From the NCBI GenBank assembly GCA_963700865.1, contig CAVOZC010000022.1:186001-250000 (forward strand): a stretch of 64,000 bases of DNA. The letters are read 5' to 3'. The translations under genes were made by a program, and so were the position numbers. Origin of the DNA: CAVOGJ01 sp963700865. GTDB taxonomy: Bacteria > Planctomycetota > Planctomycetia > Pirellulales > Pirellulaceae. Positions 1-8,113 of this stretch are shown piece after piece (positions within the stretch are counted from its first letter, which is position 1; each line of letters opens with the position of its first letter). The notes under the pieces are model-generated. The model made no database searches, was not told the origin of the DNA, and saw only the letters and a program-made list of their open reading frames with translations.

Positions 1-463
1 CAAGGCCGAGACGGTCGCAGTCACGATCAAGATGATTCAGAATATCCTCATCGGCGTGATCGCTTTTTTTGTCGCCCTCTATTGGGTGACGTTCGTGGAA
101 CAATCGGTCGACCAGCCAAGACCGAGTCCTTGGGTGATTTGGCAGCACTTCCCGAAATTCGTCCTTGGCTTTGTGGGGGCATCGCTCGCCTTTTCCTGGA
201 TTGCCGCCAACGTTGCCGGGGGAGAATTGATGATCGATAGTACGGTCCGTGGTTCGACCGACGTTTTCCGCGGCTGGTTCTTCTGTCTGGCCTTCGTGTG
301 CATTGGCCTCGACACCAACTTTCGAGCGCTGGCCGCGCATTTCCACGGTGGCAAGCCGCTGATCCTGTACATCGTTGGTCAATCGTTCAATTTATTGCTC
401 ACGCTGTTCATGGCATGGCTGATGTTCGAAGTTTTTTTCCCCCAAGTTGCCGAACGCCTGTAA
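1..463 (+). CDS. C-terminal part of a YeiH/UPF0324-type putative sulfate exporter (cut by window edge)
   Basis: The frame is already open at base 2 and ends at TAA 461-463, so only the last ~153 residues are present. They hold several hydrophobic segments and the stretch 'FVCIGLDTNFRAL' followed by 'GGKPLILYIVGQSFN', which resembles the C-terminal end of the UPF0324/YeiH integral membrane family (full proteins are about 340 residues with ~10 membrane segments). Members are annotated as putative sulfate exporters; the substrate here is inference. The ATG at 32 is internal and is not the real start. The stop overlaps the ATG of the next gene, so the two are probably co-translated. Confidence 0.75.
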   Translation, partial: KAETVAVTIKMIQNILIGVIAFFVALYWVTFVEQSVDQPRPSPWVIWQHFPKFVLGFVGASLAFSWIAANVAGGELMIDSTVRGSTDVFRGWFFCLAFVCIGLDTNFRALAAHFHGGKPLILYIVGQSFNLLLTLFMAWLMFEVFFPQVAERL

Positions 464-762
464 TGAGTCTTGCACGAGATCAAATGGACCCGACGTATGG
501 GCAGCACTGGACGGGCCGGGCCGAACTGGCGATCGCCGCCTTCACGCTGATTGTCTGGTGGGGCGTCGTGCTGCCGCATTTGAGCCGGCAACCACAGATT
601 CAGGCGGCTCAGCAGTGGGTCGAAGCGGAGCGACTGGACGTGAGCGCCATGTTCTATTCGGAACTGCCCGCGGTCGACGAATCGTTGGCGCGGATGCGAT
701 CCCTTCGTCGACGAGACAATCAAGTACTCTGGGGGACAGGGAGTACGTCTACGAGTCGGTGA
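463..762 (+). CDS. Small membrane-anchored protein coupled to the YeiH-type exporter
   Basis: A 99-residue protein whose ATG (463-465) overlaps the preceding stop in a TAATG arrangement, the usual signature of translational coupling; this decides the start. There is one clear membrane span near residues 22-38 ('LAIAAFTLIVWWGVVLPHL') followed by a charged soluble tail. I do not recognise a family. The overlap suggests an accessory subunit of the exporter, but this is inference from gene order only. The protease gene on the other strand ends 15 bases downstream, so the pair is convergent with it. Confidence 0.6.
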   Translation: MSLARDQMDPTYGQHWTGRAELAIAAFTLIVWWGVVLPHLSRQPQIQAAQQWVEAERLDVSAMFYSELPAVDESLARMRSLRRRDNQVLWGTGSTSTSR

Positions 763-777
763 GCCGACGGGCCTTCA

Positions 778-1581
778 TCAGCGTTGCGTGTGCACGATCG
801 GCAACGTCGACGCCTCTTCCGCGTGGCTTGCGATTTGCACCGGATTCGGCGCCGCGAGGCCTTGCTCGATGGCTTTCTCGAGCAGAGTCCGAAGTGCTGT
901 GGCGTTGCTCGCGCGGGCCGGCCAGGTCGCCTGGACGAATTGACCCTCCGTCGTACGAATGCCGGCATCGAACCAGAACCAGCCGCCCGAGACGATGCCT
1001 ACCACCTGTCCCTCCGGATCGAACACCGCGCCGCCTGAGTCCCCAGGTAACAGGGTCACGTCGGCGAAGATCTGGGTCTCGTTGGTGGGAGCGGAAGCCT
1101 TGGTAGAAAAGCTGCGAAGCCTGGCCAACTGCGAACCACCGCCCAGGCCAACGATTTCGATCGCATCACCATTCTTGGTGACCGAAGCGGACGGGCGACT
1201 TGCCGGCACTTCATGCGGCACGGTCAATTGAATCAGCGCCAAATCGACACTCTCATCGGCTTGGATAATCTGGCAGTTCTCCACCGTTTGGCCGTTAAAG
1301 AACGAAATGCGAACACTGCCGCCCGTGCGACTTGACTCGACCACGTGCAAGGCGGTCGCGCAGATGCCCGGCATGCCCGCCGCGCTCGACTGGTCCGGGT
1401 CCTTATAGACGATCGCCCCGGTTCCCTCCGACCCGTTCAGCGAGACGCGAACGATGGATCGATGGTGAGCAGCCGAATCGGTCCAGCACCACAGATTGGT
1501 ATCGTGTCCGACTTGCGCACTCCCGCGAGAGCCGGCAGTCAAAACGAGTACCACTACCAGTGTGTATCGATACCTGATCAC
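778..1581 (-). CDS. Secreted trypsin-like serine protease
   Basis: 267 residues. Residues 1-22 form a signal peptide ending near 'SRGSA'. The chymotrypsin-fold triad is visible: His79 in 'ATALHVVES', Asp113 in 'SVDLALIQL' and Ser182 in 'LPGDSGGAVF'. There is no PDZ domain, so it is a minimal S1/S1C-type protease rather than a DegP-like one. Two Cys pairs before and after the His could form disulfides, in keeping with export. The likely role is periplasmic or extracellular proteolysis; the substrate is unknown. It lies alone, convergent with the exporter genes. Confidence 0.8.
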   Translation of the reverse strand: MIRYRYTLVVVLVLTAGSRGSAQVGHDTNLWCWTDSAAHHRSIVRVSLNGSEGTGAIVYKDPDQSSAAGMPGICATALHVVESSRTGGSVRISFFNGQTVENCQIIQADESVDLALIQLTVPHEVPASRPSASVTKNGDAIEIVGLGGGSQLARLRSFSTKASAPTNETQIFADVTLLPGDSGGAVFDPEGQVVGIVSGGWFWFDAGIRTTEGQFVQATWPARASNATALRTLLEKAIEQGLAAPNPVQIASHAEEASTLPIVHTQR

Positions 1582-2059
1582 GGCCTTTCCGTCCTTTCTG
1601 GCACCTTTCGGCCAACCACGAGGCGGATACGTTTTTTCGCCGCGCCCGCGCGCGGGGCAGTTCGCCTGCCGCTGGGCATCCTACGGCGCCGGAGCCGAGA
1701 AGTCAGGGGAATCCTATCGAATTTTTTCCGTGCTTCTCCATCTCGCTGAATACCAGGGGTCGCCACCTCTTCTCCAGGTATCGGGTCCGCTTCCGGTCGC
1801 AAGTGAGCCAATCCAAGAATCACCACTCTGGGGGAGCGGTAAGCGTGCGGGTTGTGCGGCTTGGGAAAATTAATTCCGCAGCTCCGCGCCGCCGGGAAGA
1901 GGACAGGTTGGGCGTCATGGGAGTCGACGCAGTCGCGCGACCGTCGACGCAGTCGCGCGACCGCAGACGAAATCGCAAGACAGTAGACGAAGTCGCAAGA
2001 CTTTGTACGCCGGGCGACGACGTCTCCTTTCGGGTGCGTCCGGCCACGGCGGGGAGAGA
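1582..2059. other. Intergenic stretch with a short tandem repeat
   Basis: No convincing gene on either strand; the open frames here are arginine-rich and lack family features. It contains the upstream region of the protease gene and a 4-copy 20-bp tandem repeat (separate entry) just 3' of the chemoreceptor gene. Confidence 0.5.
1923..2002. repeat. Four tandem 20-bp units
   Basis: Two identical units GTCGACGCAGTCGCGCGACC (1923-1942, 1943-1962) are followed by two diverged units (1963-1982 and 1983-2002), the last reading GTAGACGAAGTCGCAAGACT. Each unit contains an AGTCGC..GACT-type partial palindrome. It lies ~58 bp past the 3' end of the chemoreceptor gene. Confidence 0.85.
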
Positions 2060-3829
2060 CTACCCGGACTCTAGCCCGTTCGGCATCCCATCCAGCCGAA
2101 ACCGTGAGACTTCGCGTTTCAAGGCCAACGTGGCATCACGCAATCGTTCGGCAACCGCCACGATTTCCTGTTGCGTGTCGCGGGTCTGCGTGGCGCCGGT
2201 CGCGAGCGTCACGACCGCTTGGTGAATCTGTTCGATCCCGATCGATTGTTGTTCGGCGCTCTCGTGCGCCATGGCGAATCGTTCCGAGAGCGTCTGAAAT
2301 CGCTCAATCACTACGCTGAGATGATCGCGAACCTGACCCGTGGTGGCGACGATGGCGGTGACATCACGCCGAAAACGGTCCATTTCGGCAAGTCCGGCGG
2401 CCATCGCCAACTGAATTTTCGCGACGTCCTGCTCAATCTGGAGCGTCGCGGATGCGGTCTGGTCGGCCAAACTGCGGACTTCACCTGCCACCACGCGAAA
2501 ACCGACCCCCTTATCACCCGCCCGATCGGCTTCAATCGCCGCGTTCAAGGACAAGAGATTCGTGCGATCCGCCACCTTCACGATGGTCGTTACGATCAGG
2601 TTAATGGCACGAGCGTGTTCCGCCAGCGATTTGAGTCGCTGCGCGACCGACTCGGTGACCTCCCGAAGTTGATCGCTCGTGTCCGCCATCTCTCGCAGGC
2701 TCGCTTCGCCCTTTTCTGCCGCGGAGGATGATTCGGTCGCAACCCGATTCACGGCGTCCATGGTCTGAGCCAATTCACGGCTGGTGGCGGAAATCTCGGT
2801 GACTGCGGAACTGAGGCTGCCGATGGACCGCGCGACCGATCCGACGGTATCGTCCTGCTTGCGAGACGCCGCGGCAATTTGATTGGCCGATGCCGCCACG
2901 TGCACGGCATTCAACGAAACGGAGCTCACCATGTCGTGGACAATCTGGACGAAGCGATCGAACCACCGTGCCAGTTCCCCCAGTTCGTCTTTCCGACGAG
3001 AATTCATCCGTCGTGTCAAATCGCCTTCACCCTCGGCGATGTCGCGGAGCCGCGTTACCATGCCACGGATCGGATGCAACACGCCGCGTTCCAATAATCC
3101 AAAGGCCGCCACGGAAAAGGCGAGCGCCGCCAGAGCCAGCCACAGTACGTTGCGAGCCAACGATCGAGCGGCGTGCCGAGCGGCCGCGGATTCTGCCGAC
3201 GTGCGAGCGTCGAGCATGGCGACAAATTCCGCGATGGGCTTCATGATCCGAGCCTTTGCCTGATGATACTCCGCACCATGCATCAGCTCCCGTGCCATCG
3301 ACAGGTCCGGTTCCCGCTCGAACGTGAACTGACCCTCGGCGTCGGCGAAGCGACCCTCCGCAGCGTGCATGGCCACCTCCTCTAGCCGCACCAGTGCATC
3401 GGACCGCTGTTGCGCCTCGCGCAATTTGGCAAATTCCTCGTCCGTAAACCCGAGTTCTTGCATGAGCGTCTCGAGCGCTACCTGACGGCCTGCCGTGTCG
3501 GGTTCGTCGCGATCGGCAAGGCGAAAATCCCAGTAGATCCCGCCATACGCCGCGGGGCGAGCCCGTTCTCCGTTGCGAATCGCCAGGATGTCCTGAAAGT
3601 AGCGTTTATAGATCGGATCACCCGTCACGACAAAGGTCCGAGCCATGCGTGTGAGGTCGTCTGAACTCTGTCGCAACTCGTCGGCGAGCAGCCAAGATTC
3701 AAATCGTCGTCGCTCCGCGGCAGCCACCGATTGCAGCTTGGCCCCCGCGAGATACGACACCGAGACGAGCATCCCAAGCAGCAGCAGTAGCGCGGCGAAA
3801 GTCACGGCGGCGATGGCTCGAAGCGACAT
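2060..3829 (-). CDS. Methyl-accepting chemotaxis protein
   Basis: 589 residues. One membrane span lies at about residues 7-29 and a second near 228-250. Between them is a helical, mostly charged periplasmic sensor. A HAMP domain follows ('HPIRGMVTRLRDIAEGEGD'), then a long methyl-accepting coiled coil with the conserved hairpin tip 'TNLLSLNAAIEADRAG' and 'GFRVVAGEVRSLADQT'. The tip departs from the usual 'EAARAGE' and 'VVADEVR' wording, with Asp and Gly substitutions. There is no C-terminal NWETF-type CheR tether. No cheA, cheW, cheR or cheB lies nearby, so its signalling partners are elsewhere. The ligand is unknown. Confidence 0.9.
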   Translation of the reverse strand: MSLRAIAAVTFAALLLLLGMLVSVSYLAGAKLQSVAAAERRRFESWLLADELRQSSDDLTRMARTFVVTGDPIYKRYFQDILAIRNGERARPAAYGGIYWDFRLADRDEPDTAGRQVALETLMQELGFTDEEFAKLREAQQRSDALVRLEEVAMHAAEGRFADAEGQFTFEREPDLSMARELMHGAEYHQAKARIMKPIAEFVAMLDARTSAESAAARHAARSLARNVLWLALAALAFSVAAFGLLERGVLHPIRGMVTRLRDIAEGEGDLTRRMNSRRKDELGELARWFDRFVQIVHDMVSSVSLNAVHVAASANQIAAASRKQDDTVGSVARSIGSLSSAVTEISATSRELAQTMDAVNRVATESSSAAEKGEASLREMADTSDQLREVTESVAQRLKSLAEHARAINLIVTTIVKVADRTNLLSLNAAIEADRAGDKGVGFRVVAGEVRSLADQTASATLQIEQDVAKIQLAMAAGLAEMDRFRRDVTAIVATTGQVRDHLSVVIERFQTLSERFAMAHESAEQQSIGIEQIHQAVVTLATGATQTRDTQQEIVAVAERLRDATLALKREVSRFRLDGMPNGLESG

Positions 3830-4062
3830 GATACCAATCGTGTTGCCGCGACCGCGGCGCGCGCAGGGGCTGGTGAGACTCGAGCTGGGAGCTGGAAAGA
3901 AATTTACGGCTCGGCCGCGGAGCCAACGCCACGCCCGCCAAACCCTGTTTCCAGTCTAATCGGTCCCATCGGACGCACAACGCTCAGGGTATTATTTTGA
4001 ACCGCGCCTTCATGGCTTAGGCGTCGCCAGACGCTGGGACTGCATGGCGAGTCGCCACCGGC

Positions 4063-4821
4063 CTACGAACGTTTGCGAAAATGGAGCAGGTAATTCTCGC
4101 TGAATTCCGGAACGTCGATTTCACCCACAAACGCGAAACCGGCCTCTGCGATTTCCCCGCGAAACGTGGCCTTGTCGCCACGGACGTGACCCAGGACCCA
4201 CTCCCGCGACTGGCCAGGAATCCGTTCAAAGTCAATGACGAACAAGCGTCCGCCGGGCCGGAGCGCGCGGTGAATCGATTGCAGCGTGGCCGACGGATTT
4301 TCAAAATGATGATACGTGTCACACACAAAGACGACGTCTACCGTATCGGGCGGTAGGCAAATGTCATCGGTCGCTGACAGCACGCTGGTTATGTTTCGAA
4401 TGTGGGCCTTCGCATTTTCCGCCGTGATGTGTTGCACGAAACGAGGCGAAATATCGATCGCGTAGACCCATCCGGACGGTCCCACGGCGTCCGCGAACAG
4501 CCGCGTGAAGAATCCCGTACCCGCGCCCACGTCGGCAACGCGCTGCCCGGGAGCCAATTGCAAGGCTCGCAGCACCTGATTTCGCCCCGCGTAGATCTCG
4601 CGACTCTCGATCTCAAATCGCCGCACCCATTCGTCGACATCTAATTCTGGATCGACGAAGCGGGCATTAATGCCACTTTCGGCGCCGGCGGGTTTTCCGG
4701 CAACCTTCTCCGCAACTGCCTGTCCCCGGGCGTATCCCGCCAGTAACAGATAAATCAGCAGCGCGGCTGGTACCCGAGGCAATCGAATCATAAAGAGCAT
4801 GGAGCAGTTTCCCGGCATCAT
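4063..4821 (-). CDS. Class I SAM-dependent methyltransferase with N-terminal export signal
   Basis: The frame is open back to 5001. The upstream 60 codons read like non-coding sequence, and an AGGA motif 9 bases before the ATG ending at 4821 favours that start (252 residues); ATG at 4800 is an alternative. A hydrophobic stretch 'AALLIYLLLAGYARGQA' looks like a signal peptide. The body carries methyltransferase motif I 'VADVGAGTGFFTRLF', the 'YAIDIS' acidic loop and 'VVFVCDTYHHF', typical of UbiE/Methyltransf_11-like enzymes. Because SAM is cytosolic, an exported methyltransferase is odd: the segment may be an anchor, or the protein may have lost its enzymatic role. The substrate is unknown. 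Confidence 0.75.
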   Translation of the reverse strand: MMPGNCSMLFMIRLPRVPAALLIYLLLAGYARGQAVAEKVAGKPAGAESGINARFVDPELDVDEWVRRFEIESREIYAGRNQVLRALQLAPGQRVADVGAGTGFFTRLFADAVGPSGWVYAIDISPRFVQHITAENAKAHIRNITSVLSATDDICLPPDTVDVVFVCDTYHHFENPSATLQSIHRALRPGGRLFVIDFERIPGQSREWVLGHVRGDKATFRGEIAEAGFAFVGEIDVPEFSENYLLHFRKRS

Positions 4822-5032
4822 GTGACTTGGTCCTAGCTGGTGGGATTTTAACGTTCGCAACGGGCTGTGCGAATGCGGCGACAGGGTAGGGGGAAGAAAA
4901 AAAGCAACGTTGTTTTGCCAGCGCCCTTCGCTGACGTAGCCTTGCATGCGGCGTTCATTGCGAAGAGCGCCGCGTGATGTGCCCATCCGGGGCATCGCCA
5001 ATCGACTTTCACGCGTAACACGGGTACCTCAC

Positions 5033-5491
5033 ATGGCCAGATCAAAAATCCGCAAAAAGTTATTTGTCGACAAGCGGGTCCAGGGCATCCTCATTCGCCA
5101 GATCCTGATTCACTGGGTGCTGGCGATCTCGGTGATGTTTCTCTACCTGCTGATCATGCAGGTATTCTCCTCACCGACACGGTTGACGTTGGGGGGCCAT
5201 TTGGGCGCGATGTGGACGAAGTATGGAATTCTCTTGATCGCCCTGGCGACCGTGTTTCCCGTCTTCGTTTATGACTCGATCAAGTTGAGCAACCGCTTCG
5301 CGGGACCCATGGTCTCGTTTCGCAATGCCCTGGACAATTTGGCCAAGGGAGAACCGATGACGGGCATCCGTTTCCGCAACAATGATTTCTGGCACGAGAT
5401 CAGCGGTAATCTCAATGCGGTGGCCCGCCGCATGAACCTGCTGGCGGACAACACTCCAGCGGGGCCCGAGTCGCGAAATCCAGCGTCGTAA
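5033..5491 (+). CDS. HAMP-like two-span membrane protein, single module (cassette 1, gene 1)
   Basis: 152 residues. ATG 5033 is chosen over the upstream 4946 frame start because homology with the paralogue at 11886 begins here ('VDKRVQGILIRQILIHWVL' versus 'VDKPVQFTLIWRVMMHWTL'). Two membrane spans (about residues 20-42 and 63-80) are followed by a HAMP-like linker 'KLSNRFAGPMVSFRNALDN', then 'RFRNNDFWHEISGNLNAVA'. There is no sensor or output domain. It is followed by two TadE-like genes and a VWA gene in the same order as at 11.9-15.4 kb. A role as membrane partner of the TadE/VWA proteins is inference. Confidence 0.75.
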   Translation: MARSKIRKKLFVDKRVQGILIRQILIHWVLAISVMFLYLLIMQVFSSPTRLTLGGHLGAMWTKYGILLIALATVFPVFVYDSIKLSNRFAGPMVSFRNALDNLAKGEPMTGIRFRNNDFWHEISGNLNAVARRMNLLADNTPAGPESRNPAS

Positions 5492-5561
5492 CTGGTCGTG
5501 GCAGGCGAACCAATCGTCACTCCTAAATGCATGAACCCGATGAATTGGCAGGAATAGCGGC

Positions 5562-5954
5562 ATGAACATCCCACGCAGAAAACGACGCGCGGCGGCCGTG
5601 GCTGAATTCGCCATTTGCTTGCCGGTGCTACTGGTACTGATCGTGGGGGGCATCGAATCCACGAGCATGATCTTCCTTACGCAGTCACTGAACGTGGCGG
5701 CGTATGAAGGGGCCCGTGCCGCGATCAGGAATACGGGCAATACATCGGAGACCCTGAATCGCTGCCAGGAGGTGATCGCCGAACGGAACATCGTGGGGGC
5801 CAACATCGATGTGACTCCCGCCAATCTTGATGATGTCGACCGTGGGACGCAGATCACGGTCCGCGTGTCGGCCCCCTGCGCGGCCAATTCGGCCATCCGA
5901 CTGAATTTCTTTTCCGGGTCCCTGCAGGCCCAAGCCGTGATGATTAAGGAGTAG
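5562..5954 (+). CDS. TadE-like pilin-assembly protein (cassette 1, gene 2)
   Basis: 130 residues; AGGAAT lies 8 bases before the ATG. A basic N-terminus (RRKRRAA) precedes the TadE signature 'VAEFAICLPVLLVLIVGGIE', a single N-terminal span with the conserved Glu, then the characteristic 'YEGARAA'. The distal part carries 'VSAPCAANS', with a Cys shared by the paralogue at 12992. TadE proteins are pseudopilin-like envelope proteins handled by Tad/type II-type secretion machinery. No tadA, tadB, tadC or flp is nearby, so the motor would have to come from elsewhere. It sits 27 bases upstream of the VWA gene. Confidence 0.85.
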   Translation: MNIPRRKRRAAAVAEFAICLPVLLVLIVGGIESTSMIFLTQSLNVAAYEGARAAIRNTGNTSETLNRCQEVIAERNIVGANIDVTPANLDDVDRGTQITVRVSAPCAANSAIRLNFFSGSLQAQAVMIKE

Positions 5955-5981
5955 CGACAACTCGCTTGTCGCGCCCACACC

Positions 5982-7016
5982 ATGCCAATCGTAAACCCTC
6001 GCCGTCGTCCACTGCGATCCGGAGCCATGTTGATTCTGGTCGCCGTCATGCTCGTCATCCTGCTGGTGATGATGGCGTTTTCCGTCGACGTCGCGTACAT
6101 GCAACTTGTCCGCACGGAGCTCCGCACGGCGACCGACGCGGCGTCTCACGCCGCCAGCGAAGCTCTGGTTCGGACGCAGGATATCGCCGAGGCACGACAG
6201 GCGGCGCGGACCATCGCCGGCTTAAATCCTGTGGCGGGCGAGCCACTCCTGCTGAGCGACGGCGACATCGTATTCGGGTCCGCGCAAGCCACGAGCGGGG
6301 GCATTTTTCGTTTTACGCCCGGAAATAACCCGGTCAACGCAGTCCGAGTCAACGGACGCCGCACGAGCCTGGCCCCCTCCGGCCATGTCACTTTGTTCAT
6401 GGGTGGGCTGCTCGGACGCCGCCATTTCGAACCCGTCATGACCTCAACGTCCACGGGACTCGTGCGCGATATCGCCCTGGTACTCGATCGCTCGGGCTCC
6501 ATGGGCTCCGAAGGCAAGATTGACTCGCTGAAATCAGCCGTTTCGATCTTCCTGGACATCCTGCAAGCCACCCCCTCGGATGAGCGCGTGTCGCTGGCCA
6601 CCTACTCGACCACGGCCACGAAGGATATGGCCATGACCAGTGATTTGGATGCGGTTCGTCGCGTCGTGCAGCGGCTACCGGCGGATGGCTATACGGCTAT
6701 TGGACAGGGTCTGCGGATCGGTTCGGACAGTCTGGAATCGGATCCCAATTCCCGCGCCTTTTCCGAAAAAGCGATTGTGCTGATGACCGACGGCATAGAA
6801 AACCGCCCACCCAACGTCATGACGATCGTGCCGACTTGTGTCAGTCGTAATCAGGTCGTACACACGATTACGTTCGGCAGTGGTGCCGATCAGGGCCTGA
6901 TGCGCCTGGTTGCCAGCCGTACGGGCGGTACCCATCGGCACGCCACAACGGGTAGCGATCTGGAAGAAGCTTTCCGTGAAATCGCCCGCACGTTGGCCGT
7001 TGTTCTGATCGACTAG
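5982..7016 (+). CDS. TadG-like protein with von Willebrand factor A domain (cassette 1, gene 3)
   Basis: 344 residues. The N-terminus has the TadG/pseudopilin pattern: basic residues, then the span 'GAMLILVAVMLVILLVMMAF', then 'SVDVAYMQLVRTELRTATD' (Flp-associated TadG-like start). Residues ~165-340 form a VWA domain with a metal-ion-dependent adhesion site: 'LVLDRSGSMG' (DxSxS), a Thr in 'YTAIGQGL' and 'LMTDGIE'. Such domains bind ligands through a bound metal. The protein is probably anchored in the membrane with the VWA outside. Order and length match the paralogue at 13448, but the loop after the DxSxS motif is shorter here. Confidence 0.85.
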   Translation: MPIVNPRRRPLRSGAMLILVAVMLVILLVMMAFSVDVAYMQLVRTELRTATDAASHAASEALVRTQDIAEARQAARTIAGLNPVAGEPLLLSDGDIVFGSAQATSGGIFRFTPGNNPVNAVRVNGRRTSLAPSGHVTLFMGGLLGRRHFEPVMTSTSTGLVRDIALVLDRSGSMGSEGKIDSLKSAVSIFLDILQATPSDERVSLATYSTTATKDMAMTSDLDAVRRVVQRLPADGYTAIGQGLRIGSDSLESDPNSRAFSEKAIVLMTDGIENRPPNVMTIVPTCVSRNQVVHTITFGSGADQGLMRLVASRTGGTHRHATTGSDLEEAFREIARTLAVVLID

Positions 7017-7036
7017 TCACTCAATCTCCTGCCATC

Positions 7037-7462
7037 ATGAGATCTCACATGGTCCGACTCGTCCGCTCTTCGACACGCAAGTCACCCCGCTGCGGGGCCG
7101 TCGCCGTGGAAATGGCCTTCATGTTGCCGCTCCTCCTGTTCATTGTGCTCTCGTCCGTCGAATTCGGGCGCATCAATGTGATTCGCCATTCGGTCAGTAA
7201 CGCGGCCTATGAAGCGGCTCGACGAGCCATCGTGCCAGGCGCGACCCCCGCCGATGCGGAAGTGGTGGCTCGCCAAATTATGGGAACCTGCGGCGCGCGA
7301 GGGGTCATCGTCGATGTCAATCCCAGCGTGATTGAACTCGATACGCCAGAGGTCACGGTCACCGTGACCGTGCGGGCCGACGAAAACGGCTTCCTGGTCC
7401 ATAAATTCTTCAACGGTCGAATACTCGAAGGAGTCGCCACCTTGCGCCGCGAGGAAATCTAG
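7037..7462 (+). CDS. TadE-like protein (cassette 1, gene 4)
   Basis: 141 residues, 20 bases after the VWA gene. The TadE signature is 'AVEMAFMLPLLLFIVLSSVE' followed by 'FGRINVIRHSVSNAAYEAA'. The C-terminal half is a small beta-rich region ('VDVNPSVIELDTPEVTV'). It resembles the second TadE of cassette 2 (14614: 'AVEFSLALIVLFSMILAIFE', 'ITVTPNPILEETTHVTV') more than the first TadE of its own cassette, so the two TadE types pre-date the cassette duplication. It lacks the long Pro-rich tail of that paralogue. Confidence 0.85.
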   Translation: MRSHMVRLVRSSTRKSPRCGAVAVEMAFMLPLLLFIVLSSVEFGRINVIRHSVSNAAYEAARRAIVPGATPADAEVVARQIMGTCGARGVIVDVNPSVIELDTPEVTVTVTVRADENGFLVHKFFNGRILEGVATLRREEI

Positions 7463-7662
7463 GCGGCCCAGCGATCGGCGTCAGACGGATCGGGGAACCG
7501 ACAGACGTCGACTTTCCCTCCGCGGATGTCGTCTTTACAATCACGGTCCGATGAGACCGTGATGAAACCGACGTGGCCAGCGGGTCCTCGTTTCACCGGC
7601 AAGTCACGGCGAGTGCCGAGTCAATTTTCTGGCCAGACCGCATGCTCCGCGAGCCCCTTACC

Positions 7663-8113
7663 ATGCTCCGCCATCAACTTTTGCATCCAGAAATCACGGC
7701 TGTCTTGGCTCGGGCCGGGCACACCAGTCAGGTGCTGATCGCGGACGGCAATTATCCGGCCTCGTCGACGATGGGACCCCATGCGACATTGGTGAGCCTT
7801 AATCTGGCGCCGGGCGTGGTCACCGTCCGACAGGTTTTGGAAACACTGATGACGGCGATTCCCATCGAGGCCGTGCATACGATGGGCATGCCCGAGGATG
7901 ATCCCCATCGATTGCCGCACGATCCACCGGTATGGGAGGAATATCGTGCGGTGTTGCGCCGCCAGCCACGAGATTCCACTGACACCCATTTCGCGATGGG
8001 ATTTTTATCAAGCGGTCGCCTCCACCGACCATGTCCTCACCATTCAGACCGCCGACCAGGCTCTCTGGGCCAATCTCTTGCTGACGGTCGGCGTCCGCGA
8101 GCCGGGAACCTGA
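7663..8113 (+). CDS. RbsD/FucU-type sugar mutarotase family protein, interrupted by a frameshift
   Basis: The first part reads 'MLRHQLLHPEITAVLARAGH' then 'VLIADGNYPAS', the hallmark start of RbsD/FucU proteins that interconvert sugar anomers. At about 7955, after 'VWEEYRAVL', the match moves to the +1 frame and continues 'ISRWDFYQAVASTDHVLTI' and 'ALWANLLLTVGV', the family C-terminus. The corrected length (~149 residues) fits the family. The +1-frame stop TGA (8111-8113) overlaps the ATG of the glycosylase gene, which supports this as the true 3' end. Without correction, the 5' frame would fuse to the glycosylase, which is an artefact. Confidence 0.7.
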
